Shown here in pieces: positions 8,702 through 17,881 of a DNA stretch of 64,000 nt; positions within the stretch are counted from its first letter, which is position 1, and each line of letters begins with the position of its first letter. Position numbers and translations under genes: made by a program. The stretch comes from an uncultured Burkholderiaceae bacterium. Its GTDB lineage: Bacteria; Pseudomonadota; Gammaproteobacteria; Burkholderiales; Burkholderiaceae_F. The stretch is from the NCBI GenBank assembly GCA_944390675.1, contig CALXQR010000001.1, positions 1 through 64,000 on the forward strand, written 5' to 3'. The notes below the pieces were generated by a model. It ran no database searches. It saw only the letters and a program-made list of their open reading frames with translations, and was not told the DNA's origin.

Positions 8702-9208
8702 ATGGCTACCGAACAATTGTTTTTCACGCAGTCGCCGGCTCATTGCTTCGAAAGAGCATTTGAGCGCATATACCGCGAGCGAATGGCGGGGCTTCCCATT
8801 TGCCGAGCCGATATCGCTGTCCGCGCGTTGGGTTTCGCTCCTTTTGCCGGGCACTGGTTGGGGGCACTGGTGACGCCGTGGTCGGTGCTGGTGATTCTTG
8901 CCGCCGGCGACAAGCGCGCCTGGCCAGAGGTTCAAATCGGGAAAATCATGCCTGTCACGCTGCCGGGCGGCGCGTTTCATTTTCTCGGCATGCATGAGCC
9001 GGCCATGGGCTCATTTTTAGCCTGTTCACTCATGAGCCCCATCGAGCGACTTTATCGCCAAAAAGATGTGGAAAACTTTGCCTTGAAAGCGCTCAACCTC
9101 ATGATGACGCCAAGCCGCTTGAGTGAAAAAAGCGCTGAGCCCAATCGATCGGCATTGAGAAGGCGGGATTTTTTCGCCCCTGAAGCACACGAAAAAGAGG
9201 GACGCTGA
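8702..9208 (+). CDS. hybE: [NiFe]-hydrogenase assembly chaperone HybE/HupJ
   Basis: A 168-residue protein of the HybE/HupJ family. The family pattern is clear: RMAGLPICRADIAVRALGF near the N-terminus, then HWLGALVTPWSVLVILAAG and FHFLGMHEPAMGSFLACSL. HybE-type proteins are chaperones that coordinate Tat export of the hydrogenase precursor. The C-terminal 40 residues are charged and less conserved. The ATG has an AAAGGA ribosome site. It is the first gene of the plus-strand accessory operon and its stop overlaps the next start by 1 bp (TGATG). Confidence 0.87.
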   Translation: MATEQLFFTQSPAHCFERAFERIYRERMAGLPICRADIAVRALGFAPFAGHWLGALVTPWSVLVILAAGDKRAWPEVQIGKIMPVTLPGGAFHFLGMHEPAMGSFLACSLMSPIERLYRQKDVENFALKALNLMMTPSRLSEKSAEPNRSALRRRDFFAPEAHEKEGR

Positions 9209-10287
9209 TGGATTTTTCAAATTCTGCCGTCACATTCATCGTTGACAAGCATGCCAAGACCCCCGTTCGGCTCGTGAGCACCCGCTCCAGAGCCATCGCG
9301 CAAGCTTGCGTGGGCCAAACACCGGAGGCGGCACGCGTGATTTTGCGTTCCCTTTTGGGCCTTTGCCCTGTCGCCCAAACCTTCGCCTTGGATTCCGCGG
9401 TCGCCGTTTTGGGCACCGAGTTTTCCGCAAGAACTTCTCAAGCCCGCTCCAAGCTTGTGGCGGTTGAAGCTATTCTGGAAACATTGAGGGTGTTAAGCCT
9501 GGATCTTAAAAGCCTCGTTTCGCGCGCGCACGTCAGCGACCCCAGCCTTAAAACCATCGGCGCGTTACGAGCCAAGCTGTGGCAACTTTCCGGCTCGACG
9601 CCCTTTGACACGGAGGCCGCATTGGCGTTGTATGAAGAAGCCGAGGCGCTTGCGATGCTGTGGCTAACTCGCGAAAAGAAAACGATCGGCGCCATTAAAA
9701 CAGCCTACGATCGATTCGAAGAGTTGAAGTTAACGGGCGATCGACTTTTATTTCCCGATGAGCTCAAAAGCGAAGCTTCGCTCAAGTTTTTACTCGCGCA
9801 ACTGACCGATGAGCCGGCGTTCGCCCTCGCGCCACGCCTTTTAGGCTGCCGAATTCCGGGCGCGCTCGCCCGCATCCGTTCCTCGGTTCAGGGACCCGCG
9901 GCTCGAAGCGGATTCACGGTGAAAGACCTCATTGTGGCGCGTTTTGTCGAGTTGCGCCACGTGGCGGCCGGACAGACGCCCGCTTACGGATGCCAAGCGA
10001 TCAAGCTCGACAGCCATACGTCTGTGGGGATGGCTGAGACCGCGCGCGGAACGTTGCTGCACTTTGTGCGTCTTAAAAACGGCGGGATCGAGGCAATGCA
10101 TATCGTGGCCCCGACCGAATGGAGCTTCCAAGTGGGCTCGCCCATGCTCCACGTAATGAATCAATACGTCAGCACGAAGCTGTCGGCGCCAAAGAGCACG
10201 GAATCGGGCTTAAAACTCATCGCCGCCGCTTTTGACGCCTGCACGCCGCTTTTTGTCCAATGGGACAAGGGAGGTCAACATGCATGA
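9208..10287 (+). CDS. hupK: HupK-like hydrogenase expression/formation protein
   Basis: A 359-residue protein placed as HupK. HupK proteins resemble degenerate hydrogenase large subunits and act as scaffolds in assembly of the NiFe active site. Here the N-terminal region has RSLLGLCPVAQTFA where large subunits have RICGVC, and the C-terminal region has FDACTPLFVQWDKG in place of DPCxxC, so only remnants of the metal-binding motifs remain. The middle part (VKDLIVARFVELRH, VGMAETARGTLLHFVRL, APTEWSFQVG) also follows the large-subunit layout. It is coupled at both ends: 1 bp overlap with hybE and 8 bp overlap with hypA. The assignment rests on position and these remnants. Confidence 0.75.
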   Translation: MDFSNSAVTFIVDKHAKTPVRLVSTRSRAIAQACVGQTPEAARVILRSLLGLCPVAQTFALDSAVAVLGTEFSARTSQARSKLVAVEAILETLRVLSLDLKSLVSRAHVSDPSLKTIGALRAKLWQLSGSTPFDTEAALALYEEAEALAMLWLTREKKTIGAIKTAYDRFEELKLTGDRLLFPDELKSEASLKFLLAQLTDEPAFALAPRLLGCRIPGALARIRSSVQGPAARSGFTVKDLIVARFVELRHVAAGQTPAYGCQAIKLDSHTSVGMAETARGTLLHFVRLKNGGIEAMHIVAPTEWSFQVGSPMLHVMNQYVSTKLSAPKSTESGLKLIAAAFDACTPLFVQWDKGGQHA

Positions 10288-10624
10288 GCTATCCATCGCC
10301 GAAGGGATCATTGATGTGGTGACGCGCACGGCAAACGCCAATGCGCTTTCAAAAATCAAAAGCGTTCGTGTGGCGATCGGTCAGTTAGCCGGTGTTGAAA
10401 TCGAGGCTTTGCGCTTTGCTTGGGTGTCCGCCAGGCGCGACTCCGTCGCCGAAGAGGCCGAGCTCGTCATCGAGCGCCCGCAAGGCAAAGCTTGGTGCAT
10501 GGATTGTGAAAAAACGGTGCCGCTGCCCCGCTACGGCGAGGCTTGCCCGTTTTGCGGCGGCTACCATCTGACAGCCACCGGCGGCACGGAATTGAAAGTT
10601 TTAGATATCGTGGGCGAAGACTAA
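10280..10624 (+). CDS. hypA: Hydrogenase nickel insertion protein HypA
   Basis: A 114-residue nickel chaperone. It begins MHELSIAEG, with His2 as the Ni ligand, which fixes the start at 10280; that ATG is 8 bp inside the end of hupK. The zinc site consists of CMDCEK and CPFCGG in the C-terminal half. HypA works with HypB to deliver Ni to the large subunit after the Fe(CN)2CO group is installed. Confidence 0.95.
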   Translation: MHELSIAEGIIDVVTRTANANALSKIKSVRVAIGQLAGVEIEALRFAWVSARRDSVAEEAELVIERPQGKAWCMDCEKTVPLPRYGEACPFCGGYHLTATGGTELKVLDIVGED

Positions 10625-10660
10625 CGGCTTTGCCCATCAGTCATCAAGGAGAAACGCGTT

Positions 10661-11431
10661 ATGTGCACAACATGCGGTTGCGGGTCTGAACACTCGCACA
10701 CTCACACCCATCGTGATGAAAACGGCAACCTCGTCACCCATACGCATCATGATCATGACCACGAGCATAAGAGCAAACGGGTGATTGACGTGGAAGAGGA
10801 CATTTTGTCACGCAACAATTCGGTTGCAGCGCAAAACCGAAATGACTTCAGGTCGCATCATGTTTTGGCTTTGAATTTTGTCTCAAGCCCCGGCTCAGGC
10901 AAAACAGAATTGCTTTGCGCAACGATTCGTCGCGCAGCCGACTTGCCCATCGCGGTGATCGAAGGCGATCAGCAGACAAGTCAAGACGCGGATCGAATCC
11001 GCACGACCGGAGCGCCCGCTCACCAGATCAACACCGGCAAGGGCTGCCACCTGGATGCGGAAATGGTGCGCCACGCGGTGAGCCATCTCGAGCCCGCCGA
11101 TGATAGCGTGCTCTTTATTGAAAATGTCGGCAACCTCGTCTGCCCGGCGGAGTTTGATTTGGGCGAAGCCCACAAGGTGGTGATCCTCTCAGTCACCGAA
11201 GGCGACGACAAACCGCTTAAGTATCCGGACATGTTCCGAGCGTCTGATCTGATGATCATCAACAAAGTGGATTTGCTGCCATACGTCAAGTTTGACATCG
11301 AGCGTTGTGAAGAATACGCCCGACGGGTCAATCCCAAGATTCAGATTTTGCGTGTTTCCGCCACCACGGGCGAAGGCATCGACAAATTTATTGAATGGCT
11401 CAAGGCTCAGCGCATTATCGCGTCCTTATAA
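10661..11431 (+). CDS. hypB: Hydrogenase nickel incorporation GTPase HypB
   Basis: A 256-residue SIMIBI-class GTPase. The N-terminus CTTCGCG is the high-affinity Ni site, followed by a His-rich stretch (about 11-36) that may store Ni. The G domain has the P-loop [22 protein letters not shown], the metal switch Cys in [25 protein letters not shown] and NKVDLLPY. It drives GTP-dependent Ni transfer with HypA. It lies 36 bp after hypA; hypF follows 15 bp later. Confidence 0.96.
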   Translation: MCTTCGCGSEHSHTHTHRDENGNLVTHTHHDHDHEHKSKRVIDVEEDILSRNNSVAAQNRNDFRSHHVLALNFVSSPGSGKTELLCATIRRAADLPIAVIEGDQQTSQDADRIRTTGAPAHQINTGKGCHLDAEMVRHAVSHLEPADDSVLFIENVGNLVCPAEFDLGEAHKVVILSVTEGDDKPLKYPDMFRASDLMIINKVDLLPYVKFDIERCEEYARRVNPKIQILRVSATTGEGIDKFIEWLKAQRIIASL

Positions 11432-11446
11432 CAAGTGAGGCATCCT

Positions 11447-13783
11447 ATGGGGGCACTTTTTGCAAGGTTTTACCGAATCAACGGCCTGGTGCAAGGCGTG
11501 GGCTTTCGCCCAACGGTTTTTCGCATCGCCAAAGAATTGCATCTCAAAGGCGAAGTCTTCAATGACGCCGAAGGCGTCGGTGTGACGCTGGAAGGCCCCA
11601 AAGAAGCCGTTTTGGCGTTTCCTGACGTCCTTTTGAAAGAAAAGCCCCCTTTAGCCCGAATTGATGTCATCACCCCACACGACTGTGACGTGAGAGGCTA
11701 CACGGACTTCACCATCACCGAAAGTCAAGAAGGACAGGTCAAAACCGCGATCACCGCGGACGCCGCCACGTGCGAAGCTTGCCTTGAGGACATGTTCACT
11801 CCGGGAAACCGCCGCTACCGCTACGCCTTCACCAACTGCACACACTGCGGGCCGCGTTTCACCATCACTCGGCACCTGCCCTACGACAGGCCTCAGACCA
11901 CGATGGCACCTTTTAAAATGTGCGCAGATTGTTCGGCTGAATACACCGATCCGCTTGACCGACGATTCCATGCGCAACCCAACGCGTGCCCGGTGTGCGG
12001 TCCACACCTTACCTTTACTGGTGGCGATCGAAAGCCGATTGACGGCGATCCGATTGATCAAGCCGTCCGCGCCATTCGTGAAGGGCACATTGTGGCGGTC
12101 AAAGGCTTGGGCGGCTTTCACTTGGTGTGCGACGCCAAAAATGCGAAAGCCGTGGCTGAACTTCGCCGTCGCAAAGCGCGCGATGAAAAAGCGTTGGCCG
12201 TGATGGTCGCCAACGCTGAAAGCGCGAAGCTTTTTGCCGATGTGTCCCCTGCCGCTCAAAAAGTGCTCGAAAGCGTCGCTCGTCCCATTGTCCTTTTGCC
12301 GAAAAATCCGGCTCGAGAATTGGATGGCATCGCACCGGGCTTAAGCGACATCGGACTCATGCTCCCCTACACGCCCGTGCATTGGCTGCTATTTCATAGC
12401 CTCGCGGGAAAGCCTAACGGCGCCCAATGGACGCGCGCCCTGGCCCTAGACGAGGCCCTCGTGATGACCTCCGCCAATCGTTCAGGCGATCCGCTTGTGA
12501 CCGATAACGATGAGGCGTATGAAAAATTAGCCGGCATCGCCGACTTTTGGCTCATTCACAATCGGGACATTTTGGTCCGTTGCGATGATTCCGTTGTGCG
12601 TTTAATCGGCGAGACCCCTGTTTTTGTCCGCCGATCCAGAGGCTATGCGCCCGAGGCGTTGCGTTTTAAGGAAGCGTTCGAGCCGATGCTTGCCGCGGGC
12701 GCCTACCTCAAAAACACGGCCGCGTTAACCCGTGACAATGAAATTTTTTTGACGCAACACATCGGTGATCTTGAAAATTCTGCGACCTTGGGCGCCTATG
12801 AACAAGCGATCGAACACTTTGAAAAACTCTTTGAAATCAAGCCCACCGTGTATGCGGCAGACGCTCATCCCGATTTTTTAAGTTCGCGTTTTGCCGCGCG
12901 CCAAGCTAAGCAACGCCATGCGAGTCTTTTCCCGATTTACCATCATGCGGCGCACATCGGCGTTGCCATGGCGGAACTCGAGCGCGAAGAGCCGACATTG
13001 GGACTTGCCTTGGACGGCGTGGGATTGGGGCCCGATAATCAAGCTTGGGGGTCGGAATTGCTCTTGGTGGGTGCGGGGCACTTCAGCAGACTCGGCCACT
13101 TGGCGCCGTTGCCACTTCCCGGTGGCGATCGGGCCGCGCTTGAACCGGCTCGGATGGGAGCTGCGGTTTTGACTTTGTTGGGAATGAATGACGCGATTGC
13201 CAAACGTTTTCCGACTCTGTCTCAAGCGTCGCATTTTGACCAATTGGTTCATAATCGATCCCTGAGCCCGCTCACCACTTCACTGGGTCGCTATTTTGAC
13301 GCGGCCTCAAGCCTTCTGGGCTTATGCGACACGCAACATGACGACGCCCGGGCGGCCATGCTTCTGGAAAGCCTTGCCAGCCAAGTCAAGGGCTGCGCCC
13401 ATGAGGACGGTTTTACCTTTGAAAACGATCACACCGTCAGCCTTTTACCCTACATGCGTTTTCTCGCGACTCAAGGCCAAGCGCACCCGGCTCAGACTGC
13501 CGCGGACTTTCACGCGACTCTTGCGCTTGCGCTGGCAAAGCTCACACAACAAGCCGCCCATCGAATCGGTTATAAGGGGCCGGTAGCGCTCACAGGCGGC
13601 TGCATGGTAAACCGCGTTTTAACTCAAGAGCTGACTCAGAGGCTTCAAGACATGGGCTTTGAAACCTACTATCCGGTCAAGGTTCCAGCCGGCGACGGAG
13701 GGCTTGCCTTGGGGCAAATCTGGCTTGCGCATTTAGCACTTAAAAACCAACAAAAAGAAATGCTTTACGATGGCGAAAGGTAG
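11447..13783 (+). CDS. hypF: Carbamoyltransferase HypF
   Basis: A 778-residue protein that makes the cyanide ligand of the NiFe site from carbamoyl phosphate, passing it to HypE. Domains in order: acylphosphatase-like (GLVQGVGFRPTVFR, about 1-90), two zinc-finger pairs (CEACLEDM, CTHCGPR, CADCSAEY, CPVCGP, about 105-185), a YrdC-like domain (about 200-390), and a Kae1-like carbamoyltransferase domain with HHAAHIGVAMAE and TGGCMVNRVL. I chose the ATG at 11447 because GTGAGG lies 6 bp upstream; an in-frame GTG at 11435 is the alternative. Its substrate could be supplied by the carbamate kinase at 1231-2133. Confidence 0.96.
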   Translation: MGALFARFYRINGLVQGVGFRPTVFRIAKELHLKGEVFNDAEGVGVTLEGPKEAVLAFPDVLLKEKPPLARIDVITPHDCDVRGYTDFTITESQEGQVKTAITADAATCEACLEDMFTPGNRRYRYAFTNCTHCGPRFTITRHLPYDRPQTTMAPFKMCADCSAEYTDPLDRRFHAQPNACPVCGPHLTFTGGDRKPIDGDPIDQAVRAIREGHIVAVKGLGGFHLVCDAKNAKAVAELRRRKARDEKALAVMVANAESAKLFADVSPAAQKVLESVARPIVLLPKNPARELDGIAPGLSDIGLMLPYTPVHWLLFHSLAGKPNGAQWTRALALDEALVMTSANRSGDPLVTDNDEAYEKLAGIADFWLIHNRDILVRCDDSVVRLIGETPVFVRRSRGYAPEALRFKEAFEPMLAAGAYLKNTAALTRDNEIFLTQHIGDLENSATLGAYEQAIEHFEKLFEIKPTVYAADAHPDFLSSRFAARQAKQRHASLFPIYHHAAHIGVAMAELEREEPTLGLALDGVGLGPDNQAWGSELLLVGAGHFSRLGHLAPLPLPGGDRAALEPARMGAAVLTLLGMNDAIAKRFPTLSQASHFDQLVHNRSLSPLTTSLGRYFDAASSLLGLCDTQHDDARAAMLLESLASQVKGCAHEDGFTFENDHTVSLLPYMRFLATQGQAHPAQTAADFHATLALALAKLTQQAAHRIGYKGPVALTGGCMVNRVLTQELTQRLQDMGFETYYPVKVPAGDGGLALGQIWLAHLALKNQQKEMLYDGER

Positions 13784-13792
13784 GAGAGATCC

Positions 13793-14014
13793 ATGTGTTT
13801 AGCAGTTCCAGCGAAAATTTTGGAAATTAAAGACACCGACACCGCGCTTTGTGACTTCAACGGAGTGCAAAAAGAGGTCAATGTTTCGCTGATTAACGAG
13901 CCGGTTGTCGGCGAATGGGTGATCGTGCACGTAGGCTTCGCGCTTAACCGCATCGACGCCCAAGAGGCGGGAAAAACCCTTCAAACATTGGCGGCGATTG
14001 AACACGAACATTAA
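13793..14014 (+). CDS. hypC: Hydrogenase assembly chaperone HypC
   Basis: A 73-residue protein beginning MCLAVPAKI with the functional Cys2. It forms the HypC-HypD complex on which Fe(CN)2CO is assembled, then carries it to the large subunit. It has a good AGGAGAG ribosome site and is 9 bp after hypF. It is shorter than its paralogue HupF at 3689-4027. Confidence 0.95.
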   Translation: MCLAVPAKILEIKDTDTALCDFNGVQKEVNVSLINEPVVGEWVIVHVGFALNRIDAQEAGKTLQTLAAIEHEH

Positions 14015-14025
14015 GGCGCGAACTC

Positions 14026-15147
14026 ATGCAATACGTTTCTGAATATCGGGATGCCGAAAAAGCCCGAGCATTGGCTCGGGAGATTCGCGCGAAGGCGTTG
14101 CCTGGGAAAACTTACCGTTATATGGAGTTTTGCGGCGGCCACACCCACGTCCTCTCGCGTTGGGGGTTAACGGATCTGTTGCCCGAAAATGTCAAAATGA
14201 TCCATGGGCCGGGCTGCCCGGTGTGCGTGCTGCCCATCGGTCGAATCGAGATGGCCAAAACGCTCGCACTCAAGCACGGCGTCATCCTCTGCACTTATGC
14301 CGACACGTTAAGAGTGCCGGCAGCTAGCGGCAAATCCCTTTTTGACGCCCGAGCCGAAGGAGCGGATATCCGCATGGTCTACTCGCCGATGGATGCTCTT
14401 GAAATCGCTCAGGACAATCCCGGTCGGGAAGTGGTGTTTTTCGCCATTGGCTTTGAGACCACCACGCCGCCGACAGCGGTCGCCATCTTATCCGCTCAAA
14501 AGAAGGGGCTGAGGAATTTTTCCGTTTTTGTCAATCATGTGCTCACGCCGGCGGCCATGAGCCATATTTTGCAAACCGCCCCCCAAAATCCCCATGCCCC
14601 CAAACTGGACGGCTTGGTGGGACCTGCGCATGTCTCGACAGTAATTGGCTCGGCCGCTTACGAGCCCTTTAGCCGAAACTGGAAAATGCCCGTGGTGATA
14701 GCCGGTTTTGAGCCGCTTGACATGCTGCTTGCCATCTTGATGCTCATTGACCAAACCAATGCGGCAGAGCATGAGGTTCAAAATGAGTTCACTCGAGCCG
14801 TCACTCGTGACGGAAACACCGTGGCCATTGAGCTCATGGACAGAGTCTTTGAAAAACGAGCGAGTTTTGAGTGGCGAGGGCTTGGCGAAGTCAGTCAATC
14901 CGCTTTAAAGCTGCGCGACAATTTCAGCCGCTTTGACGCGGAAAAACGGTTTCATTTGAAAGACATTCACATTGAGGATAATCGAGCCTGCGCTTGCGGA
15001 GCCATACTACGAGGAGAAAAGGAGCCGTTTGAGTGCCCGCTATTTGGAAAAGTTTGCACCCCGGCGCGACCGATCGGCGCCTGCATGGTAAGTTCTGAAG
15101 GAGCATGCGCCGCCTACTGGCGTTACTCGCCCAAACACAAGAAATAA
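14026..15147 (+). CDS. hypD: Hydrogenase formation protein HypD
   Basis: A 373-residue scaffold protein. The conserved motifs CGGHTHV (Fe-coordinating Cys region), GPGCPVCVLP and GFETTTPPTA are present. The C-terminal cysteines that bind the [4Fe-4S] cluster are in CACGAILRG, FECPLFGKVC and CMVSSEGACAAYWRY. The family length is about 370. It lies 11 bp after hypC and 13 bp before hypE. Confidence 0.96.
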   Translation: MQYVSEYRDAEKARALAREIRAKALPGKTYRYMEFCGGHTHVLSRWGLTDLLPENVKMIHGPGCPVCVLPIGRIEMAKTLALKHGVILCTYADTLRVPAASGKSLFDARAEGADIRMVYSPMDALEIAQDNPGREVVFFAIGFETTTPPTAVAILSAQKKGLRNFSVFVNHVLTPAAMSHILQTAPQNPHAPKLDGLVGPAHVSTVIGSAAYEPFSRNWKMPVVIAGFEPLDMLLAILMLIDQTNAAEHEVQNEFTRAVTRDGNTVAIELMDRVFEKRASFEWRGLGEVSQSALKLRDNFSRFDAEKRFHLKDIHIEDNRACACGAILRGEKEPFECPLFGKVCTPARPIGACMVSSEGACAAYWRYSPKHKK

Positions 15148-15160
15148 AGGACGCACACCG

Positions 15161-16210
15161 ATGACCAGCATCAAACCGACTTACGTGAAAAAACTGGATT
15201 TTGAAAACGGCAAAGTGGAAATGAGCCACGGCGCGGGCGGTCTAGCCACCGCCCAGCTCATTGAAGAGGCGTTTGCCTCAGCCTTTAAGAACACCTGGCT
15301 GGATGACGGTCATGATGGGGCGACGCTTCCGGCGCTAAAACGCCCAGTGGTCGTCTCGTGCGACGCGCATGTCGTCTCTCCGCTCTTTTTCCCCGGCGGC
15401 GACATCGGCCGTCTGGCCATTTGCGGCACAGTCAACGATGTCTGCATGTGTGGGGCAAGACCGCTTTATATCGCCGCCAGTTTCATTTTGGAAGAAGGCT
15501 TTTCACTTAAAGAGCTCAAGAGCATTGTTGACTCAATGAGTCAAGCCGCTCAAGAAGCCGGCGTCGCCATCGTGACCGGTGATACGAAAGTCGTTGAAAA
15601 AGGGCATGGCGACGGCATATACATTTCAACAACCGGGATCGGAGAAAAGCTGATCGACCAACCCATTTCGGGGCGCTTGGCTCAACCGGGCGATGCCATT
15701 TTGGTGTCCGGTTCAATGGGAGACCACGGAACGGCGATTCTATCCTTGCGGGAAAATATGACGTTTTTAACCGATATCAAAAGCGACGCCGCGCCACTGA
15801 ACGCGATGATCGAGTCACTTTTGAAGGCTGTCCCCGGGATCCATGTCTTGCGCGACCCAACCCGAGGCGGATTGGCGGCGACACTCAATGAAATCGCTCA
15901 CCAAAGCGGTGTCGGCATTTTGCTTGATGAAAAAAACATTCCCGTTAAACCCTCGGTGGCGGCAGCTTGTGAATTTTTGGGCTTGGATCCGCTTTTTGTC
16001 GCCAATGAAGGCAAGGTCATTGTCATTTGCCGACCGGAGCACGCTCAGAAGGCACTGTCTGTTCTTCGCTCACACCCTTACGGACAAGAGGCGGCCATTG
16101 TCGGACTGGTCACCGAAGAAAATGCCGGCTTTGTGGAAATGACGACGCTATTGGGCGGAAAACGAAGCGTTGATTGGCTCAACGGCGAGCAGTTGCCAAG
16201 AATTTGTTAA
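15161..16210 (+). CDS. hypE: Hydrogenase expression/formation protein HypE
   Basis: A 349-residue PurM-like ATPase that dehydrates the S-carbamoyl group on its own C-terminal cysteine to thiocyanate. The protein ends PRIC, so the required terminal Cys is present. ATP-binding motifs include SHGAGG near the N-terminus, DAHVVSPLFFPGGDIG, GTVNDVCMCGA and RDPTRGGLAATLNE. It is the last gene of the hyp operon; the AT-rich accessory region begins about 50 bp later. Confidence 0.97.
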   Translation: MTSIKPTYVKKLDFENGKVEMSHGAGGLATAQLIEEAFASAFKNTWLDDGHDGATLPALKRPVVVSCDAHVVSPLFFPGGDIGRLAICGTVNDVCMCGARPLYIAASFILEEGFSLKELKSIVDSMSQAAQEAGVAIVTGDTKVVEKGHGDGIYISTTGIGEKLIDQPISGRLAQPGDAILVSGSMGDHGTAILSLRENMTFLTDIKSDAAPLNAMIESLLKAVPGIHVLRDPTRGGLAATLNEIAHQSGVGILLDEKNIPVKPSVAAACEFLGLDPLFVANEGKVIVICRPEHAQKALSVLRSHPYGQEAAIVGLVTEENAGFVEMTTLLGGKRSVDWLNGEQLPRIC

Positions 16211-16267
16211 CTTAGCGGAAATCCTACTGTCTCAAACCTGCCATCTTTTTTTTCAAACACAAAAATT

Positions 16268-16452
16268 TGGGTTCTTTCGGAATAATGGGGAAGATTAGGT
16301 AGTAACCCTAATAACTATTGAGCGGCAGTCTTATCTCCAAAGAATAATGGCGTCAGTTCCTGTAAGGTAATTAAAACCAACCAACCCAAAAGGACGACGC
16401 CATGTTCAATAGTTTACCTGAAGTCTCCTGCGCTGCTGAACTTTATTTCAAC
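16268..16452 (+). mobile_element. Truncated left end of an ISL3-type element
   Basis: These 185 bp are identical to 17882-18066, the left end plus the first 17 transposase codons of the ISL3-type element downstream. The copy starts at GGGTTCTTTCGG and carries the transposase ATG at 16402. It stops at 16452, where the IS1380-type element begins. It is therefore a remnant of a second ISL3 copy. Confidence 0.85.
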
Positions 16453-17881
16453 CCAGATTTTCCATTAGCCGGATTGGACAATAATTTTGTTAGGATCAAA
16501 GAGCTCAGAAAGCCATTTTCGCTTTCTACCTTTGACGTAGAGAATCAACCTATCCGGCTCTTCATTTTTATTCGATAAGTATCTTGAAGGCACCACCAAA
16601 ACATGCTGCAAAATGTATTGCATGCGGTGGTTTTTCCTCAAATGTAAACAGCTTCTGCGAAACAAGCTTGCCAGGTTTGCTGTCAACATCGCCAAGGTTA
16701 ATGCCACTTCCGTGGCCCAATAATTCTTCATCACAAAGCTGTTTAATCCGAAATCTTCCTTTAGTGCCTTAATCCGATTTTCGCAATTGGCTCTTAATCG
16801 ATAGACGCGCCAAATCGTTGCCGCATCGTATTTCATGTTGGTGACTAAAGCGCTATAACGATAATGCTCAAAATCCCAGTCATCTTCAAACAGGCTCAAA
16901 CTTTTTCCGATGGCTTGTTCTCGGATATCTTTGTCTTGACGAATAAAAATCACCCGATAACTTTTATCCCAAGACGACGCCTTGTAGCTCGCTTCTGAAA
17001 TCGCAATGCCATCGGTCACGTCACACCAGTCATGAACTTGACCAATCGTGCGTTGTATCACCTGAGTCATTTTGGCGGCAATGATGAAATCGGCTTGCTG
17101 TTTCTCACACCAGTCAATGACTTTAGGTGAGAGAAAACCACTATCAGCACGCAATAGGCCAATACGTCTGGCACCCAAATGTGACTTTGTTTGCTCCAGG
17201 AAGCCTTCGATATTATTGGCTGTGTGAGAGTTTCCCGGATGTAGCCAAAAGTTGACGATCAAATTAGGTTCGGTGAGAAAGGCCAATAAGGGATGGTGGC
17301 TTTTTCGACCGTGATAACGTGGGTTATAACCGACCTCTGCGCCTCGCTGATGGCCAAAGCGGGTTATGGCTGTGGAGTCCACATCCAGCGTGACACAGTC
17401 TGAGACTCGGGCTTGGTCAGCACACCAACTGTAAACCTCAGTCATCAATACGGCACTTTGATTGGATGTAGTAAACCGTTGAAAAAAACGACTGAAAGCC
17501 TTTTGCTCCGGCATCTTAGACCAATCGCAAATCTGAGGGATCGCCTTATCAGTGCGTAAGGTATTCATGTGACAGAATCGATTGGCACCACAAAGAACGT
17601 TGGTGACAAATTGTTCGACAAGCAAACAGGGATCGTAGCCGCGATTGGATTGAGGGTGAGGCAAGGACCATCGAGCCAGCTGACTTCTAAAGCGAAGCGC
17701 TTTCAAAAATTGTGCCCAAAGAGCCAAACCACCCCATGCCGAAACGTTGTCGGCGTTGGAAAAGCTATTTTGGTAGCCCGGCTTGGTCATAGTCAGCCTC
17801 CGTAGGCACTTTTAACAAAAATTTCTATCGTAATATCAATGAATTACAACTTTTATTTCTAATTGAATCCCATTAGAAAAA
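16453..17881 (-). mobile_element. IS1380-family insertion sequence
   Basis: An insertion sequence of about 1.43 kb between the truncated and the larger ISL3 copies. The ends carry imperfect inverted repeats beginning CCCA (left CCCAGATTTTCCATTAG, right, read inward, CCCATTTTTCTAATGGG). Exact ends are uncertain by a few bases because the right end merges into the GGG of the next element. No target-site duplication can be read, because the right flank is another IS end. Confidence 0.75.
16465..17790 (-). CDS. IS1380-family transposase
   Basis: A 441-residue DDE transposase. IS1380-type motifs are visible: VTLDVDSTAITRFGHQ with the first Asp, YNPRYHGRKSHHPLL, LLRADSGF with the second Asp, and YRLRANCENRIKALKEDFG with the Glu region. 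The frame is full length and intact, with a GGAGG ribosome site upstream, so the element may be active. The closest family relatives are of similar length. Confidence 0.9.
   Translation of the reverse strand: MTKPGYQNSFSNADNVSAWGGLALWAQFLKALRFRSQLARWSLPHPQSNRGYDPCLLVEQFVTNVLCGANRFCHMNTLRTDKAIPQICDWSKMPEQKAFSRFFQRFTTSNQSAVLMTEVYSWCADQARVSDCVTLDVDSTAITRFGHQRGAEVGYNPRYHGRKSHHPLLAFLTEPNLIVNFWLHPGNSHTANNIEGFLEQTKSHLGARRIGLLRADSGFLSPKVIDWCEKQQADFIIAAKMTQVIQRTIGQVHDWCDVTDGIAISEASYKASSWDKSYRVIFIRQDKDIREQAIGKSLSLFEDDWDFEHYRYSALVTNMKYDAATIWRVYRLRANCENRIKALKEDFGLNSFVMKNYWATEVALTLAMLTANLASLFRRSCLHLRKNHRMQYILQHVLVVPSRYLSNKNEEPDRLILYVKGRKRKWLSELFDPNKIIVQSG

Noticed and set aside
8518-8763. Possible small gene between the two hydrogenase operons
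   Set aside because: It overlaps hybE, has no conserved pattern and lies in the promoter region.
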